A stretch of 64,000 nt of DNA from Desertivirga xinjiangensis (GTDB lineage: Bacteria > Bacteroidota > Bacteroidia > Sphingobacteriales > Sphingobacteriaceae): positions 122,653-186,652 of the forward strand of contig NZ_JAFMZP010000009.1 in assembly GCF_024436435.1 (NCBI RefSeq). Direction: 5' to 3'. Below are positions 45,912 to 55,309 of this stretch, piece after piece; the first letter of the stretch is position 1; each line of letters opens with the position of its first letter. A program made the translations under genes and the position numbers. The notes below the pieces were generated by a model, which worked only from the letters and a program-made list of their open reading frames with translations, made no database searches and had not been told where the DNA came from.

Positions 45912-46499
45912 TCAAATACTCTTCATTTTTTTTAGCAGGTTCTCTACTACTTTGGGAAAGTGCAGGTGCTCCAGCTGTTGTCCTTTGAATTTTATCATTT
46001 CCAGGTCATCGCCTTTCTCAATCTTGAAACGTGATTGATGTATCACTTCACCCTCGTCGAAATTCTCATTTACAAAATGAATCGTTATGCCCGATTCCTC
46101 GTCACCGTTAGCGATAACCGCTTTATGAACGTGGTCACCATACATACCTTTCCCTCCATATTTAGGAAGAAGTGCCGGATGTATGTTGATTATTTTATTA
46201 GGAAATGCTTTTAATAGGTTTTCTGGTATCAGCCATAGAAATCCTGCTAATACGATAATATCAATCTCCAGACTTTTTAAAAGACTTACCACTGAGTCGG
46301 TTTTCGTAAACTCGTATTTATCGAAGATATGGCTGGGGATCTCGAAATTATCAGCCCGTTGGAGCACATACGCATCCGGATTATTAGTAAGTACAATAGC
46401 AACTTCCGCTTCGTTATGATTTTTAAAATGCTCCATTATTTTTTGAGCATTTGAGCCGGAGCCCGATGCAAAAATGGCAATGCGTTTTTTTAAGTGCAT
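45912..46499 (-). CDS. purN: Phosphoribosylglycinamide formyltransferase
   Basis: Transfers a formyl group from 10-formyl-THF to GAR, step three of purine synthesis. It is 195 residues: IAIFASGSGSNAQKIMEHF (phosphate loop), VLAGFLWLIPENLL, NIHPALLPKYGGKGMYG with the catalytic N-H pair, and the Asp in VNENFDEGEVI. Divergent from the DJ-1-like gene. Confidence 0.94.
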   Translation of the reverse strand: MHLKKRIAIFASGSGSNAQKIMEHFKNHNEAEVAIVLTNNPDAYVLQRADNFEIPSHIFDKYEFTKTDSVVSLLKSLEIDIIVLAGFLWLIPENLLKAFPNKIINIHPALLPKYGGKGMYGDHVHKAVIANGDEESGITIHFVNENFDEGEVIHQSRFKIEKGDDLEMIKFKGQQLEHLHFPKVVENLLKKMKSI

Positions 46500-46638
46500 A
46501 TATTTCTGGTTAAACCCTGATTTTTTATTAAAGCAGACTAATATGTGATTTAAAAACTATCTAAACAAATAGATTTTAAGGCTGTAATTATAATATCATT
46601 TGAAATGATCTGTCTATCTAAGAACTAAAATTAGAATT

Positions 46639-47199
46639 ATGCCAAGCTTAAGTAATCGAAACATTGCTATTTTAACGGAGAATGGCTTTGAAGAAGTTGA
46701 ATTGACAAGCCCCCTGGAGGCGTTAAAAGCGGAGGGTGCCAGCGTGCACATCATATCTCCCCAGAAAGACCAGGTTAAGGCCTGGGATAAGGACCATTGG
46801 TCTATTGAAATGTCGGTGGATAAACATATTGCCGAAGCAAATGCTAATGACTATGACGGACTGCTATTGCCCGGTGGGGTGTTTAACCCAGATAAACTTC
46901 GCACTAACGAGGCGGCGGTTAATTTCGTAAAAGCTTTCTTTGACGCCGGGAAGCCAGTTGCAGCTATTTGTCATGGACCACAAACATTGATCACTGCAGG
47001 CGTTATAGATGGAAGGCGCGTTACTTCTTATCCCTCTATTGCAATCGATCTCATCAATGCCGGCGCGCAATGGACGGACGCAGAAGTTGTTGTAGACCAA
47101 GGACTGGTCACCAGCCGCAAGCCAGACGATCTGCCTGCATTTAACAAAAAAATGATCGAAGAATTTGCTGAGGGTGTGCATTCAGGACAGCATTCATAG
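46639..47199 (+). CDS. DJ-1/PfpI-family protein (type 1 glutamine amidotransferase-like)
   Basis: A 186-residue cytosolic protein. N-terminal NIAILTENGFEEVELTSPLE with the conserved Glu, and nucleophile-elbow cysteine in VAAICHGPQTLI with the following His. This fits the YhbO/PfpI group, which acts in stress protection, possibly as a glyoxalase or deglycase; the activity is debated for the family and is not fixed by sequence here. A repeat-filled spacer follows. Confidence 0.9.
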   Translation: MPSLSNRNIAILTENGFEEVELTSPLEALKAEGASVHIISPQKDQVKAWDKDHWSIEMSVDKHIAEANANDYDGLLLPGGVFNPDKLRTNEAAVNFVKAFFDAGKPVAAICHGPQTLITAGVIDGRRVTSYPSIAIDLINAGAQWTDAEVVVDQGLVTSRKPDDLPAFNKKMIEEFAEGVHSGQHS

Positions 47200-47434
47200 T
47201 CAGATAGAGCTTTTTAACAAGTCTGTATTTAGCACAGGCGGCACGCGTGCGTTAGCAAGTGCATAAATGGATGGCTGCTTTCGCTGGAGCACGTGTGCCG
47301 CCTGTGCCTAAAAAGACCGGTAAACACGGATGGCTGCTAGTGCCGGCGTACCTGTGCCGCGTGTGCTTAACTAAGAGCGCGGACATAACCAACAGAGGTG
47401 ACTATGAATCAACAGCTGCACCTTTTTGGACATC
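47200..47434. repeat. GC-rich dispersed palindromic elements, copies c1-c3
   Basis: Three copies of the core lie in this spacer: c1 47231-47251 (AGCACAGGCGGCACGCGTGC), c2 47287-47310 in inverted orientation (GCACGTGTGCCGCCTGTGCC) and c3 47349-47369 (TACCTGTGCCGCGTGTGC). c1 and c2 can pair into a hairpin with a roughly 35-nt loop. It lies between two convergent genes; no credible gene is present. Confidence 0.75.
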
Positions 47435-48172
47435 CTATTCTTTCGTAAGTATATCTATCATAGAAAGATCTTCTCCTTCAACATAACGTTTGAAGTTACT
47501 GATGTCATCATGTATGATCTTTTCTATCCCCGGAGTAAACAACCTTGCCAGGCCAGTACCAACACCTCCAACAGGCGCATGATAGCTGAATATAACTCTT
47601 ACTTCTGTACCTGTGCTGTCCGGCAGATCATAGAACTCGACTTTACCTATATTAACAATCGCCGAATCTTTAATAGATGACCATCCGATAAACTCATTTT
47701 CGCGTTCTTTCACAATTTCCGCCGTCCAGCTGACAGATGGCAGGTAACGGCCAAAACTAGCCTTCCATTTTGAATGTTTATGATCTATTTTTTCTACCGA
47801 CTCCAGATGCCGCATAAACAAAGGCAAGTTTTCAAGATTTCGCCAGAATTGATAGACTTCTTCACGGGGGCGATCGATGGTAAAGTAATGTTTGATATTA
47901 ATTGCTTCAGGTTTGGTGCTGTCGGTGCCCAGCCTTTCGTAGACAGGGCAGTGACCGCTGGCACCACGGGCAAAGAGAGCACCTCCTGCAACGAGTCGGG
48001 CGAGGCCAGTAACAGGACTGTTCCTTAGGTTTTTTAGGCCACTGAAAAACAGAAAGGATCCGGCAAGAACCGAAATGACGCGTTCTGTTGTATTTACGTT
48101 TATATGAGAATCATTAACAATAGGGTCAATGTCTTCCGTATTCTTGTACATGTCAGGATAAACTATAGCCAT
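47435..48172 (-). CDS. SRPBCC-family protein with N-terminal DUF2892-like membrane segment
   Basis: A 245-residue protein. Residues about 25-85 (NVNTTERVISVLAGSFLFFS, GLARLVAGGALFARGASGHC) form a YgaP-like two-helix membrane segment. The C-terminal part (about 95-235) is a START/polyketide-cyclase-type fold (YFTIDRPREEVYQFWRNLEN, GWSSIKDSAIVNIGKVEF). Such fusions are annotated as cyclase/dehydrase proteins. The ligand is unknown. Confidence 0.82.
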   Translation of the reverse strand: MAIVYPDMYKNTEDIDPIVNDSHINVNTTERVISVLAGSFLFFSGLKNLRNSPVTGLARLVAGGALFARGASGHCPVYERLGTDSTKPEAINIKHYFTIDRPREEVYQFWRNLENLPLFMRHLESVEKIDHKHSKWKASFGRYLPSVSWTAEIVKERENEFIGWSSIKDSAIVNIGKVEFYDLPDSTGTEVRVIFSYHAPVGGVGTGLARLFTPGIEKIIHDDISNFKRYVEGEDLSMIDILTKE

Positions 48173-48300
48173 ATTTTTTAGTTTAATATATCAACGTCTC
48201 AAAAGTACTTGAGTTTTAAAAAATGCAGGTTAAATCTAATAAGCGTGATCGCCTGTTAAAGCATCAGATATTTTTATATACTTACACCACGGAAGCATAC

Positions 48301-50331
48301 ATGAAGAAGTACCTTATTATTATTGTTTTATTTTTCTCGTGCTATTGCGTTAAAGCAAGGCAGTTAAAAGACTCTGCCCAGCTCAAGGAAGTGGTGGTTA
48401 GGTCTTATTTTTCCAACAGGCCACTGTTAACGCTGCCAGCCAGTGTCAGTATCGTAGATTCCTCGATATTTAAGAATCATCCCCCTTATTCACTACTGCC
48501 TGCACTGAATTCGATCCCTGGGATAAGAATGGAAGAGCGTTCTCCGGGCAGTTATCGTCTATCTATTCGCGGAAGTTTATTGCGATCGCCTTTTGGTATT
48601 AGGAATGTGAAGATCTATATGGATGATTTTATGCTTACTGATGCCGGGGGGAATACTTATCTCAATATTCTTGATGCGGGTAGTACAAATGAGATAGAAG
48701 TTTTGAAGGGCCCTGAAGGGAGCATTTACGGAGCAAATTCCGGTGGCGTTCTAGCAATTCATCCGGGCGACATTCAATCGGATAGCTCCTACGCTTCTGC
48801 CAGTGTTACCGGAGGCTCATATGGGCTTCTTCATCAGAACCTAAGCCTGAAACACAAGTGGAAAGATTTCCAGCTCAACGTTAACGAAGCCTATCAGCGC
48901 TCTGATGGTTACCGGGAGAATAGCAGCCTGGAGAGAAAGTATGTTCACATACTTCCACGATGGAATTATTCTGAGTCGGGGAAGCTAAACGCTATAATTC
49001 TATTCTCTGATTTGCAATATGAAACTCCGGGAGGATTAACCCTCGAACAGTTGAACGCAAACCGGAGAGCTGCACGGCCACAATCTTTGGCCCAGCAAGC
49101 TGAAATATTTAATGAAACGATTTTGGCAGGTTTATCTCACGAAATCCAATTAAGCAGTAACCTGAAACATGTGGTTTCCTTAACTGCTTCGCATACGGAT
49201 TTTAAGAACCCAACGATAAATAACTATGAATTCAGAAATGAGAATTCTGCAGGTCTGAGAACTTATCTGGAAACAACAGGGGGAAAGCGGAATTGGTATT
49301 TGCAAACCGGTTTTGAGGGACAGCAAACCTCATTAGAGGTTGATAGATATGATAACGAATCCGGAGAGATGGGCTTAATGCAAACCTCAGATAAGTTTAA
49401 GGCGAGCCAGGGTTTTGGTTTTGCCCATTTATCGGTAAATCCGATACCGAAATTAAACCTAGAATCGGCTGTTAGCGTAAATTTTTTCAGCTACAACTAC
49501 GAAAGCTTTTATCCGTCAGTGGCACCTTTAAATAAAAGACAGTTTAAAAACCAGGTAATGCCGAGGTTCGCAGCATCCTATTTGCTAAAGCCATCTATTG
49601 CAGTCAGAGCGTCACTTAGCCGGGGATATTCTCCGCCAACTCTTGAAGAAGTAAATCCTTCCAATATGGAGATCAACACCGGTATAGAGGCTGAGAAAGG
49701 ATGGAATCACGAGATTGGCCTGAGGCTGAACGCCTTCAACAACAGGGTGTACTGGGATGCTGTTTACTTTTATTACCATTTAAAGGATGCAATTGTGCGC
49801 GGTGTCGCAACTGACGATCGCGACTATTATATAAATGCCGGAGGTACAGATCAGCATGGGTTTGAATCAGAGCTTATTGCCTGGTTGATCAGAGCTTCAG
49901 AAAAACGCTTTATAAAAACCCTTCTTTTCCGAAACAGCCTTACTTTAAGCTCCTTTAAATTTTCAAAATATACCAGCGGAGGCGCAGACTTTTCAGGAAA
50001 CAACTTAACCGGCGTTCCCAAAAGCAGTGTGGTGACGTCCTTAGAGGCTTTGACTCTCGACAGGCTCAATTTATTTGTTCAGCATAGCTTTACTTCCCGC
50101 TTACCACTTAATGATGCCAACGCTGTTTATGCAGATGAATATCACCTGGTAAGTGCCAGGGCATCATGGAAATTGAAAGTAACTGCCGACAAGGCAGTGC
50201 TTTTCGCAGGAGTGGATAATGTGTTGAACGAAAGATATAGCTTGGGCAACGATCTCAATGCATTTGGTGGTCGGTATTTCAATCCTGCTTCTACAAGGAG
50301 CTTTTTTGCTGGTATCAACGTCAAGTTTTGA
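48301..50331 (+). CDS. TonB-dependent outer-membrane receptor (non-SusC type)
   Basis: About 676 residues from ATG 48301, which opens a normal signal peptide (KKYLIIIVLFFSCYCVKA); a 26-codon longer frame is rejected. It lacks the carboxypeptidase-like N-terminal domain. Plug domain begins QLKEVVVRSYFSNRPLL and contains IRGSLLRSPFGIRNVKIYMD and EVLKGPEGSIYGANSGG. The C-terminal barrel ends RSFFAGINVKF. The form is like siderophore, metal or vitamin receptors; no neighbour fixes the substrate. Confidence 0.9.
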   Translation: MKKYLIIIVLFFSCYCVKARQLKDSAQLKEVVVRSYFSNRPLLTLPASVSIVDSSIFKNHPPYSLLPALNSIPGIRMEERSPGSYRLSIRGSLLRSPFGIRNVKIYMDDFMLTDAGGNTYLNILDAGSTNEIEVLKGPEGSIYGANSGGVLAIHPGDIQSDSSYASASVTGGSYGLLHQNLSLKHKWKDFQLNVNEAYQRSDGYRENSSLERKYVHILPRWNYSESGKLNAIILFSDLQYETPGGLTLEQLNANRRAARPQSLAQQAEIFNETILAGLSHEIQLSSNLKHVVSLTASHTDFKNPTINNYEFRNENSAGLRTYLETTGGKRNWYLQTGFEGQQTSLEVDRYDNESGEMGLMQTSDKFKASQGFGFAHLSVNPIPKLNLESAVSVNFFSYNYESFYPSVAPLNKRQFKNQVMPRFAASYLLKPSIAVRASLSRGYSPPTLEEVNPSNMEINTGIEAEKGWNHEIGLRLNAFNNRVYWDAVYFYYHLKDAIVRGVATDDRDYYINAGGTDQHGFESELIAWLIRASEKRFIKTLLFRNSLTLSSFKFSKYTSGGADFSGNNLTGVPKSSVVTSLEALTLDRLNLFVQHSFTSRLPLNDANAVYADEYHLVSARASWKLKVTADKAVLFAGVDNVLNERYSLGNDLNAFGGRYFNPASTRSFFAGINVKF

Positions 50332-50453
50332 GTAGCGTACACGCCACAATCACAACTATCTTGAAAAATTAAACCGATTATTTACTACATAGGAGTTTAT
50401 ACTTTATATTAGGGGGATTAATGATGTTTGCGTGCCTCCGCCAGGCCTAAAGT

Positions 50454-52730
50454 ATGGATAAGGTTGCTTTTGATAGTTCTGATTTTCGAAACCTGCTCGA
50501 CAACCTTCCTGGTATGCTATACCGGTGCAAGTTTGATCAGCTGCGCGCAGTACTTTATGTAAATCCCGGATGCCTCGATCTTACCGGTTTTACTCAGCAT
50601 GATTTCCGGGGAGAGATTGCAACACTTTCTTCAATCACTCATCCCGAAGACCGCCAGGCGGTTTGGGAGCATATATCCTTTCATCTGTCACAGAATACCC
50701 CTTGGTATTACGAATACCGGATTACAGATAAAAATGGCAAACTGAAATGGGTAAGCGAAAATGCGAAGGGCGTTTTTGATGACAACGGTAACCTGCTATT
50801 CATTGATGGACATATTACTGATATATCCTCGGGCATATCAGCCAGGAAGCACCATAAACAAGCACCATGGCCTGAATCAAACGAAAATGATATCAGGGAA
50901 ACCAGAGGGTTTTATGAAAATATTATTAATAACGTAAATGTAGATATTGCCGTTTTTGATCAGGAGAATAAGTACCGTTTGGTAAACGAATCTGCAATTA
51001 AAGATGAGAAGTTGCGGCAATGGATCATAGGTAAAGATGATTACGACTATTGCATTAAAAAAAATGTTTCATCAGAAATAGCTGCAGCACGGTACAACAT
51101 GTACAAACTTGTTGACACGCTAAAGAAGCCGGTTGAATGGATCGAGGAGTTAGTTGATACAGAAGGAAATAAGCGTTTCTACGTACGTACAGTTAAGCCT
51201 TTCAAATCACCCCTGGCGACTGAAGAAGTAGGATATAAGATAGTATACGGCTTAAATATCACCGCCCTGAAGCTCGTGCAGAACGAACTTCTCCGGCGCG
51301 AGAATCTTCTGTCCGTTAGTCATAAGCTGGCCAAGGTAGGATACTGGGTATGGTATTTTAAGGTGGATAAGCTCGACTGGAGCGATGTAATATTTGAAAT
51401 CCTGGGCATAAATAGAACGGACACTCCTCTATCATATGATAATTATCGAAAATATATCCATCCTGCCGACAGAGAATATGCGTCGAAGATATTAGAAGAA
51501 GGGAAGCGTAGTCGGTCTTCCTATTCCATTGAATACCGGATTATTACCAGCGAAGGGACTATAAAGTACATAAAAGAACAATCGTCAGCCGCTCAGGCGA
51601 ATGAGGAGGAATATATCTTTGGCGTGGTTCAGGATATTACAGACCTTAAATTATCCGAAGAAGCACTGGCCAATCGCGAAAATCATTTTAAAGCTATTGC
51701 CGAAAGTTCACCTGTGCTCATTACGGAGGTCGACAGGGATAGAATGATCACTTATATCAATTTTCTTAAGGTGCGAAAGCGTGAAGACGTCATAGGAGCA
51801 TCGGTGTTAGATCTGGTTGCTGATAAGTACCAGGATGTTTTCAATAGTAGACTGGAAGACTGTTTTAACCTGGGTCATGTGCAGCGATTAGAGATACAAG
51901 GGAAAGGCGTAGCAGGGTGGGAATGGTATGATGTGAACATGGGACCGGTTAGAAGCCATAATGGAAATGTTCAATCGGTGGTGCTTTTATCCCAGAATAT
52001 TACCGAAAAGAAGCAAAATGAGGAACTCCGCGAAAAGCTCATCAAAGAAATTAATCACAGGTATAATGAACTTATGCAGTTCAACTATGTGGTGTCGCAC
52101 AATTTGAGGGCGCCGGTGGCTAACATATTAGGAGCAACCTATCTATTGAACATGGGACTGCCTGAAGAAGAAACCAATAACATGTATTCTTATCTGAAGG
52201 AGTCGGCAGAATCTATCGACAAATTAATAAGGGATTTGAACAATGTGCTTTCAGCACGCTCACCCTTGAATGAGATTAAAGAAGATCTGACATTGTCTGA
52301 TATGATCAAGATAGTCTGTTACGATCTGGAACAGCAGATTAAAAATTCAAACGCGGTGATCTCCACAGAGATCAGTTCAGAAGCAGATCAGTTCACCAGT
52401 ATAAAAAGTTATATACAAAGTATCATACACAGTTTGCTTTCAAACGCAATTAAATTTAAAGATCACACGCGACCGCTAAAAATAGCTATTAAGGCAGTCA
52501 GAAGATCTGAAGGTGTATTGATAGAGTTTTCAGATAATGGAATAGGCATTGATCTGAATGTATATAAAGACCAGATATTTGGTTTATATAAGCGGTTTTC
52601 TGATCAAAGTGAAGGAAAAGGACTGGGTTTGCACATGACGAAAGCCCAGGTGGAATCACTCGGTGGCAATATAACAGTAGAGAGTGAAGTGGGAAAAGGA
52701 ACAACTTTTAAAATCATGCTAAGCAATTAG
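50454..52730 (+). CDS. Multi-PAS sensor histidine kinase
   Basis: A 758-residue cytosolic kinase without membrane helices. About four PAS/PAC modules: DLLDN-type start near residue 13, a second near 155 (FYENIINNVNVDIAVFDQEN), a third PAS_3 near 290 (YWVWYFKVDKLDWSDVIFEI) and a fourth near 410 (FKAIAESSPVLITEVDRDRM). The dimerisation helix carries His549 (NYVVSHNLRAPVANI). The HATPase has SNAIKFKD, FSDNGIGIDL, SEGKGLGLHM and VGKGTTFKIML. No response regulator gene is adjacent; it is an orphan. Confidence 0.92.
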   Translation: MDKVAFDSSDFRNLLDNLPGMLYRCKFDQLRAVLYVNPGCLDLTGFTQHDFRGEIATLSSITHPEDRQAVWEHISFHLSQNTPWYYEYRITDKNGKLKWVSENAKGVFDDNGNLLFIDGHITDISSGISARKHHKQAPWPESNENDIRETRGFYENIINNVNVDIAVFDQENKYRLVNESAIKDEKLRQWIIGKDDYDYCIKKNVSSEIAAARYNMYKLVDTLKKPVEWIEELVDTEGNKRFYVRTVKPFKSPLATEEVGYKIVYGLNITALKLVQNELLRRENLLSVSHKLAKVGYWVWYFKVDKLDWSDVIFEILGINRTDTPLSYDNYRKYIHPADREYASKILEEGKRSRSSYSIEYRIITSEGTIKYIKEQSSAAQANEEEYIFGVVQDITDLKLSEEALANRENHFKAIAESSPVLITEVDRDRMITYINFLKVRKREDVIGASVLDLVADKYQDVFNSRLEDCFNLGHVQRLEIQGKGVAGWEWYDVNMGPVRSHNGNVQSVVLLSQNITEKKQNEELREKLIKEINHRYNELMQFNYVVSHNLRAPVANILGATYLLNMGLPEEETNNMYSYLKESAESIDKLIRDLNNVLSARSPLNEIKEDLTLSDMIKIVCYDLEQQIKNSNAVISTEISSEADQFTSIKSYIQSIIHSLLSNAIKFKDHTRPLKIAIKAVRRSEGVLIEFSDNGIGIDLNVYKDQIFGLYKRFSDQSEGKGLGLHMTKAQVESLGGNITVESEVGKGTTFKIMLSN

Positions 52731-52750
52731 CAAGCAGCTAATCCCTTTTA

Positions 52751-52758
52751 TATCTTTG
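52751..52758 (+). promoter_or_regulatory. Putative -7 element of the GT39-GT2-flippase-like operon
   Basis: TATCTTTG eight bases before the ATG at 52767. The -33 position is weak, and the short distance implies a very short leader. Confidence 0.35.
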
Positions 52759-52766
52759 CTCCGCAG

Positions 52767-54365
52767 ATGCGAAAACTTGATACCTATATACAGAACAATC
52801 CCGGCAAAGTATTTTTCTTTCTCTTAATAGCAGCAGTTCCAGCGTTTTTTCTAAATCTTGGACTTTTACCGCTGTTTGCAGATGAGTCCACCAGGGCTAA
52901 TGTTGCCCTGGAGATGATTTTGAGCAAGAACTTTTGGGTACCAACCATTGGCGGCGAATATTATTATAACAAGCCACCTTTCTATAATTGGATACTGGCA
53001 GGCCTGTATTCGCTCTCAGGAAGCTACAGCGAATTTATTACCAGGCTGCCGGCAGTAATACCCATGTTTCTCTTTGCAATCACCATATATTATGCCGTCA
53101 GCCATTTTTTAAAAGATAGGCGGGTGGCTTTGGTTAGTGGAATGTTCTTCATGATTAATGGCCGGATGTTATTGTATGACTCTATGCTGGGGCATATTGA
53201 TATATTTTATTCCTGGCTAACCTTTATTTCTTTTATGAGCATCTTCTACTTCTATAAGAAACAGGAGTGGTTTATGCTATTCTTTACGTCATATCTGATC
53301 ACTGCTATCACATTTCTGTGTAAGGGAATGCCTTCAATAGTCTTCCAGGGCTTCACAATTATCACTCTACTGATCTATTCTGGCAATATAAAAAGGTTGT
53401 TTAGCTGGCAGCACATCTTGTCCGGGCTCTTTTGTCTTTCTATTATTGGGGCATATTTTTATAATTATTCCTTATACAATAATAACCTTGAAGGATATTT
53501 TAATACAATATGGGATCAAAGCAGCCAGAGAACTGCGGCAAATACCAGCCTTGCAAAAACCATCAGGCATCTCGCTGCATTTCCGTTTGAACACCTTGGA
53601 CATATTTTTCCTGCTACCTTGTTCATCCTTTTCTGCTTCCACAAGAGGTTTCTAAAAGGAATCCGGCAGAATGAATTCCTGAAGTTTCTGAGCCTTACTT
53701 TTCTGGCAAATATCTGGATCTATTGGCTTTCACCTGAAACGCGTCCCCGTTATTTGTTAATGCTTTATCCTTTGCTGATCATAGTATTAGTACATGCGTA
53801 TTATGCCTACAGGAATGATTTTCCGAAAGTGAACAGGATATTTCATGCAATTTTGCTCATCATAGCTTTACTGATAACCGTTTCGGTGCCGCTGGCATTA
53901 TTTGCAGGTCTGGGGCAGGTTGTGCCGGCTATTCCTTTTAAGGTTTTACTCGTGTTCTGCTTATGCGCACTAGCTGCATGGTGTATATATAAGTTAGAAG
54001 AGCATAAGTTCATTCCCTTTATAGTTCTATTGTTAACTGTGCGTTTAGGTTTCAGTTGGTTCGTGCTGCCGCACCGTTACCAGCGGGCAGAGTCGGTGTT
54101 GTTTAAGAATATAAGTATTGAGATGGGAGAGAAGTCTGCCGGACAGCCTTTCTATTTTTATCAATACCATCCGGAAATACCTTCTATTCCTTTTCACGAC
54201 AGGCTCATTTTTTATATAGAACGTTCCAGGATGAGCAAAGTGGAATTTGTGGAGGAGGATGTCAGCCCGGGATATTATTTAACGTTTGATCGTGATCTTA
54301 AAAACCCTAAAGCAGTTTTGTTAAAAGCATACGAGGGAAATCTTAAATTATTTAAAGTAGAATGA
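52767..54365 (+). CDS. GT39-family (ArnT/PMT-like) integral membrane glycosyltransferase
   Basis: A 532-residue protein with about eleven hydrophobic helices. The first external loop holds the acidic motif FADESTRANVALEM, followed by VPTIGGEYYYNKPPFYNWIL, the GT39/ArnT signature for polyprenyl-phosphate-sugar donors. It would transfer a sugar from a lipid carrier to a periplasmic acceptor such as lipid A or protein. The stop overlaps the GT2 start by four bases. Confidence 0.85.
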   Translation: MRKLDTYIQNNPGKVFFFLLIAAVPAFFLNLGLLPLFADESTRANVALEMILSKNFWVPTIGGEYYYNKPPFYNWILAGLYSLSGSYSEFITRLPAVIPMFLFAITIYYAVSHFLKDRRVALVSGMFFMINGRMLLYDSMLGHIDIFYSWLTFISFMSIFYFYKKQEWFMLFFTSYLITAITFLCKGMPSIVFQGFTIITLLIYSGNIKRLFSWQHILSGLFCLSIIGAYFYNYSLYNNNLEGYFNTIWDQSSQRTAANTSLAKTIRHLAAFPFEHLGHIFPATLFILFCFHKRFLKGIRQNEFLKFLSLTFLANIWIYWLSPETRPRYLLMLYPLLIIVLVHAYYAYRNDFPKVNRIFHAILLIIALLITVSVPLALFAGLGQVVPAIPFKVLLVFCLCALAAWCIYKLEEHKFIPFIVLLLTVRLGFSWFVLPHRYQRAESVLFKNISIEMGEKSAGQPFYFYQYHPEIPSIPFHDRLIFYIERSRMSKVEFVEEDVSPGYYLTFDRDLKNPKAVLLKAYEGNLKLFKVE

Positions 54366-55309
54366 GAGAGCTTTCAGTAGTAATCACGGTTTTGAACGAA
54401 CGCGAGAATATCGCACCGCTGATAACGGCAATTCGTGAAGCCCTGGTGGGAATTGACTTTGAAGTAGTGTTTGTTGATGACGGATCCGGCGATGGTACCC
54501 AAAAGGAGATTTGTAAATATGCGGATGAGCGTATCATTCTTGTGGAGCTAAGGAAAAACTATGGTCAAAGTACAGCTATGACTGCAGGGATCGATCACAC
54601 GAGCGGCACCTACCTGGCACTGCTGGATGGCGACCTGCAAAATGATCCTTCCGATATCCCCTTTATGCTGCAGAAACTAAAGGATGAAGACTGGGATGTA
54701 GTTGCGGGTAACAGGAAGAACCGGCAGGATGGGGTGTTTCTAAGAAAGGTTCCTTCCAAAATTGCCAACGCTTTGATTCGCCGCATGACTGGAGTTTATA
54801 TTAAAGATTATGGTTGTACGTTAAAGGTATTCAAAAGAGAAATAGCCGAAGATTTAGGGATCTATGGCGAATTACACCGCTTTATCCCCGTACTGGCAAA
54901 GCTGCAGGGCGCCAATATCACTCAGGTGGATGTAAAACACCATGCGCGGATGTTCGGGAAGTCAAAATATGGCTTAAGCCGAACCTTTAAAGTTATGGCC
55001 GATCTGATCACCATGGTGTTCTTCAGGAAGTATATTCAGAAGCCTATGCATTTGTTTGGAACCCTGGGTTTTATATCCCTGGCTTTTGGAATTTTGATTA
55101 ATTTCTATTTGCTGGTTCTTAAGATCCTTGGTCAGGATATTTGGGGCAAGCCCATATTGATTCTGGGACTTATATTCCTGTTTGGCGGCATTCAATTAAT
55201 AACGATAGGAATTTTGGCAGAAATAAGTATAAGGACATATTTCGAAGGTACAAACCGAAAAACATACCAGGTAAGACGCATTTTTAATGGACAAGAAGAA
55301 ACTAATTAA
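54362..55309 (+). CDS. GT2-family polyprenyl-phosphate glycosyltransferase (DPM1/ArnC-like)
   Basis: A 315-residue enzyme. GT-A domain with SVVITVLNERENI, VFVDDGSGDGT, LLDGDLQNDPSD (DxD), KDYGCTLKVF and the CDS-like KHHARMFGKSKYGL; then two C-terminal membrane helices (about 230-290). Such enzymes load a sugar onto undecaprenyl phosphate for a GT39-type transferase, which is the preceding gene. Overlaps the next gene by 23 bases. Confidence 0.9.
   Translation: MRELSVVITVLNERENIAPLITAIREALVGIDFEVVFVDDGSGDGTQKEICKYADERIILVELRKNYGQSTAMTAGIDHTSGTYLALLDGDLQNDPSDIPFMLQKLKDEDWDVVAGNRKNRQDGVFLRKVPSKIANALIRRMTGVYIKDYGCTLKVFKREIAEDLGIYGELHRFIPVLAKLQGANITQVDVKHHARMFGKSKYGLSRTFKVMADLITMVFFRKYIQKPMHLFGTLGFISLAFGILINFYLLVLKILGQDIWGKPILILGLIFLFGGIQLITIGILAEISIRTYFEGTNRKTYQVRRIFNGQEETN

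Noticed and set aside
45776..45988. Plus-strand reading frame of about 70 codons between purH and purN
   Set aside because: It runs through two palindromic repeat elements and the 3' end of purN and has no family-like composition.
47259..47486. Plus-strand reading frame of about 75 codons after the DJ-1-like gene
   Set aside because: It is made of the GC-rich palindromic repeats and overlaps the end of the SRPBCC gene.
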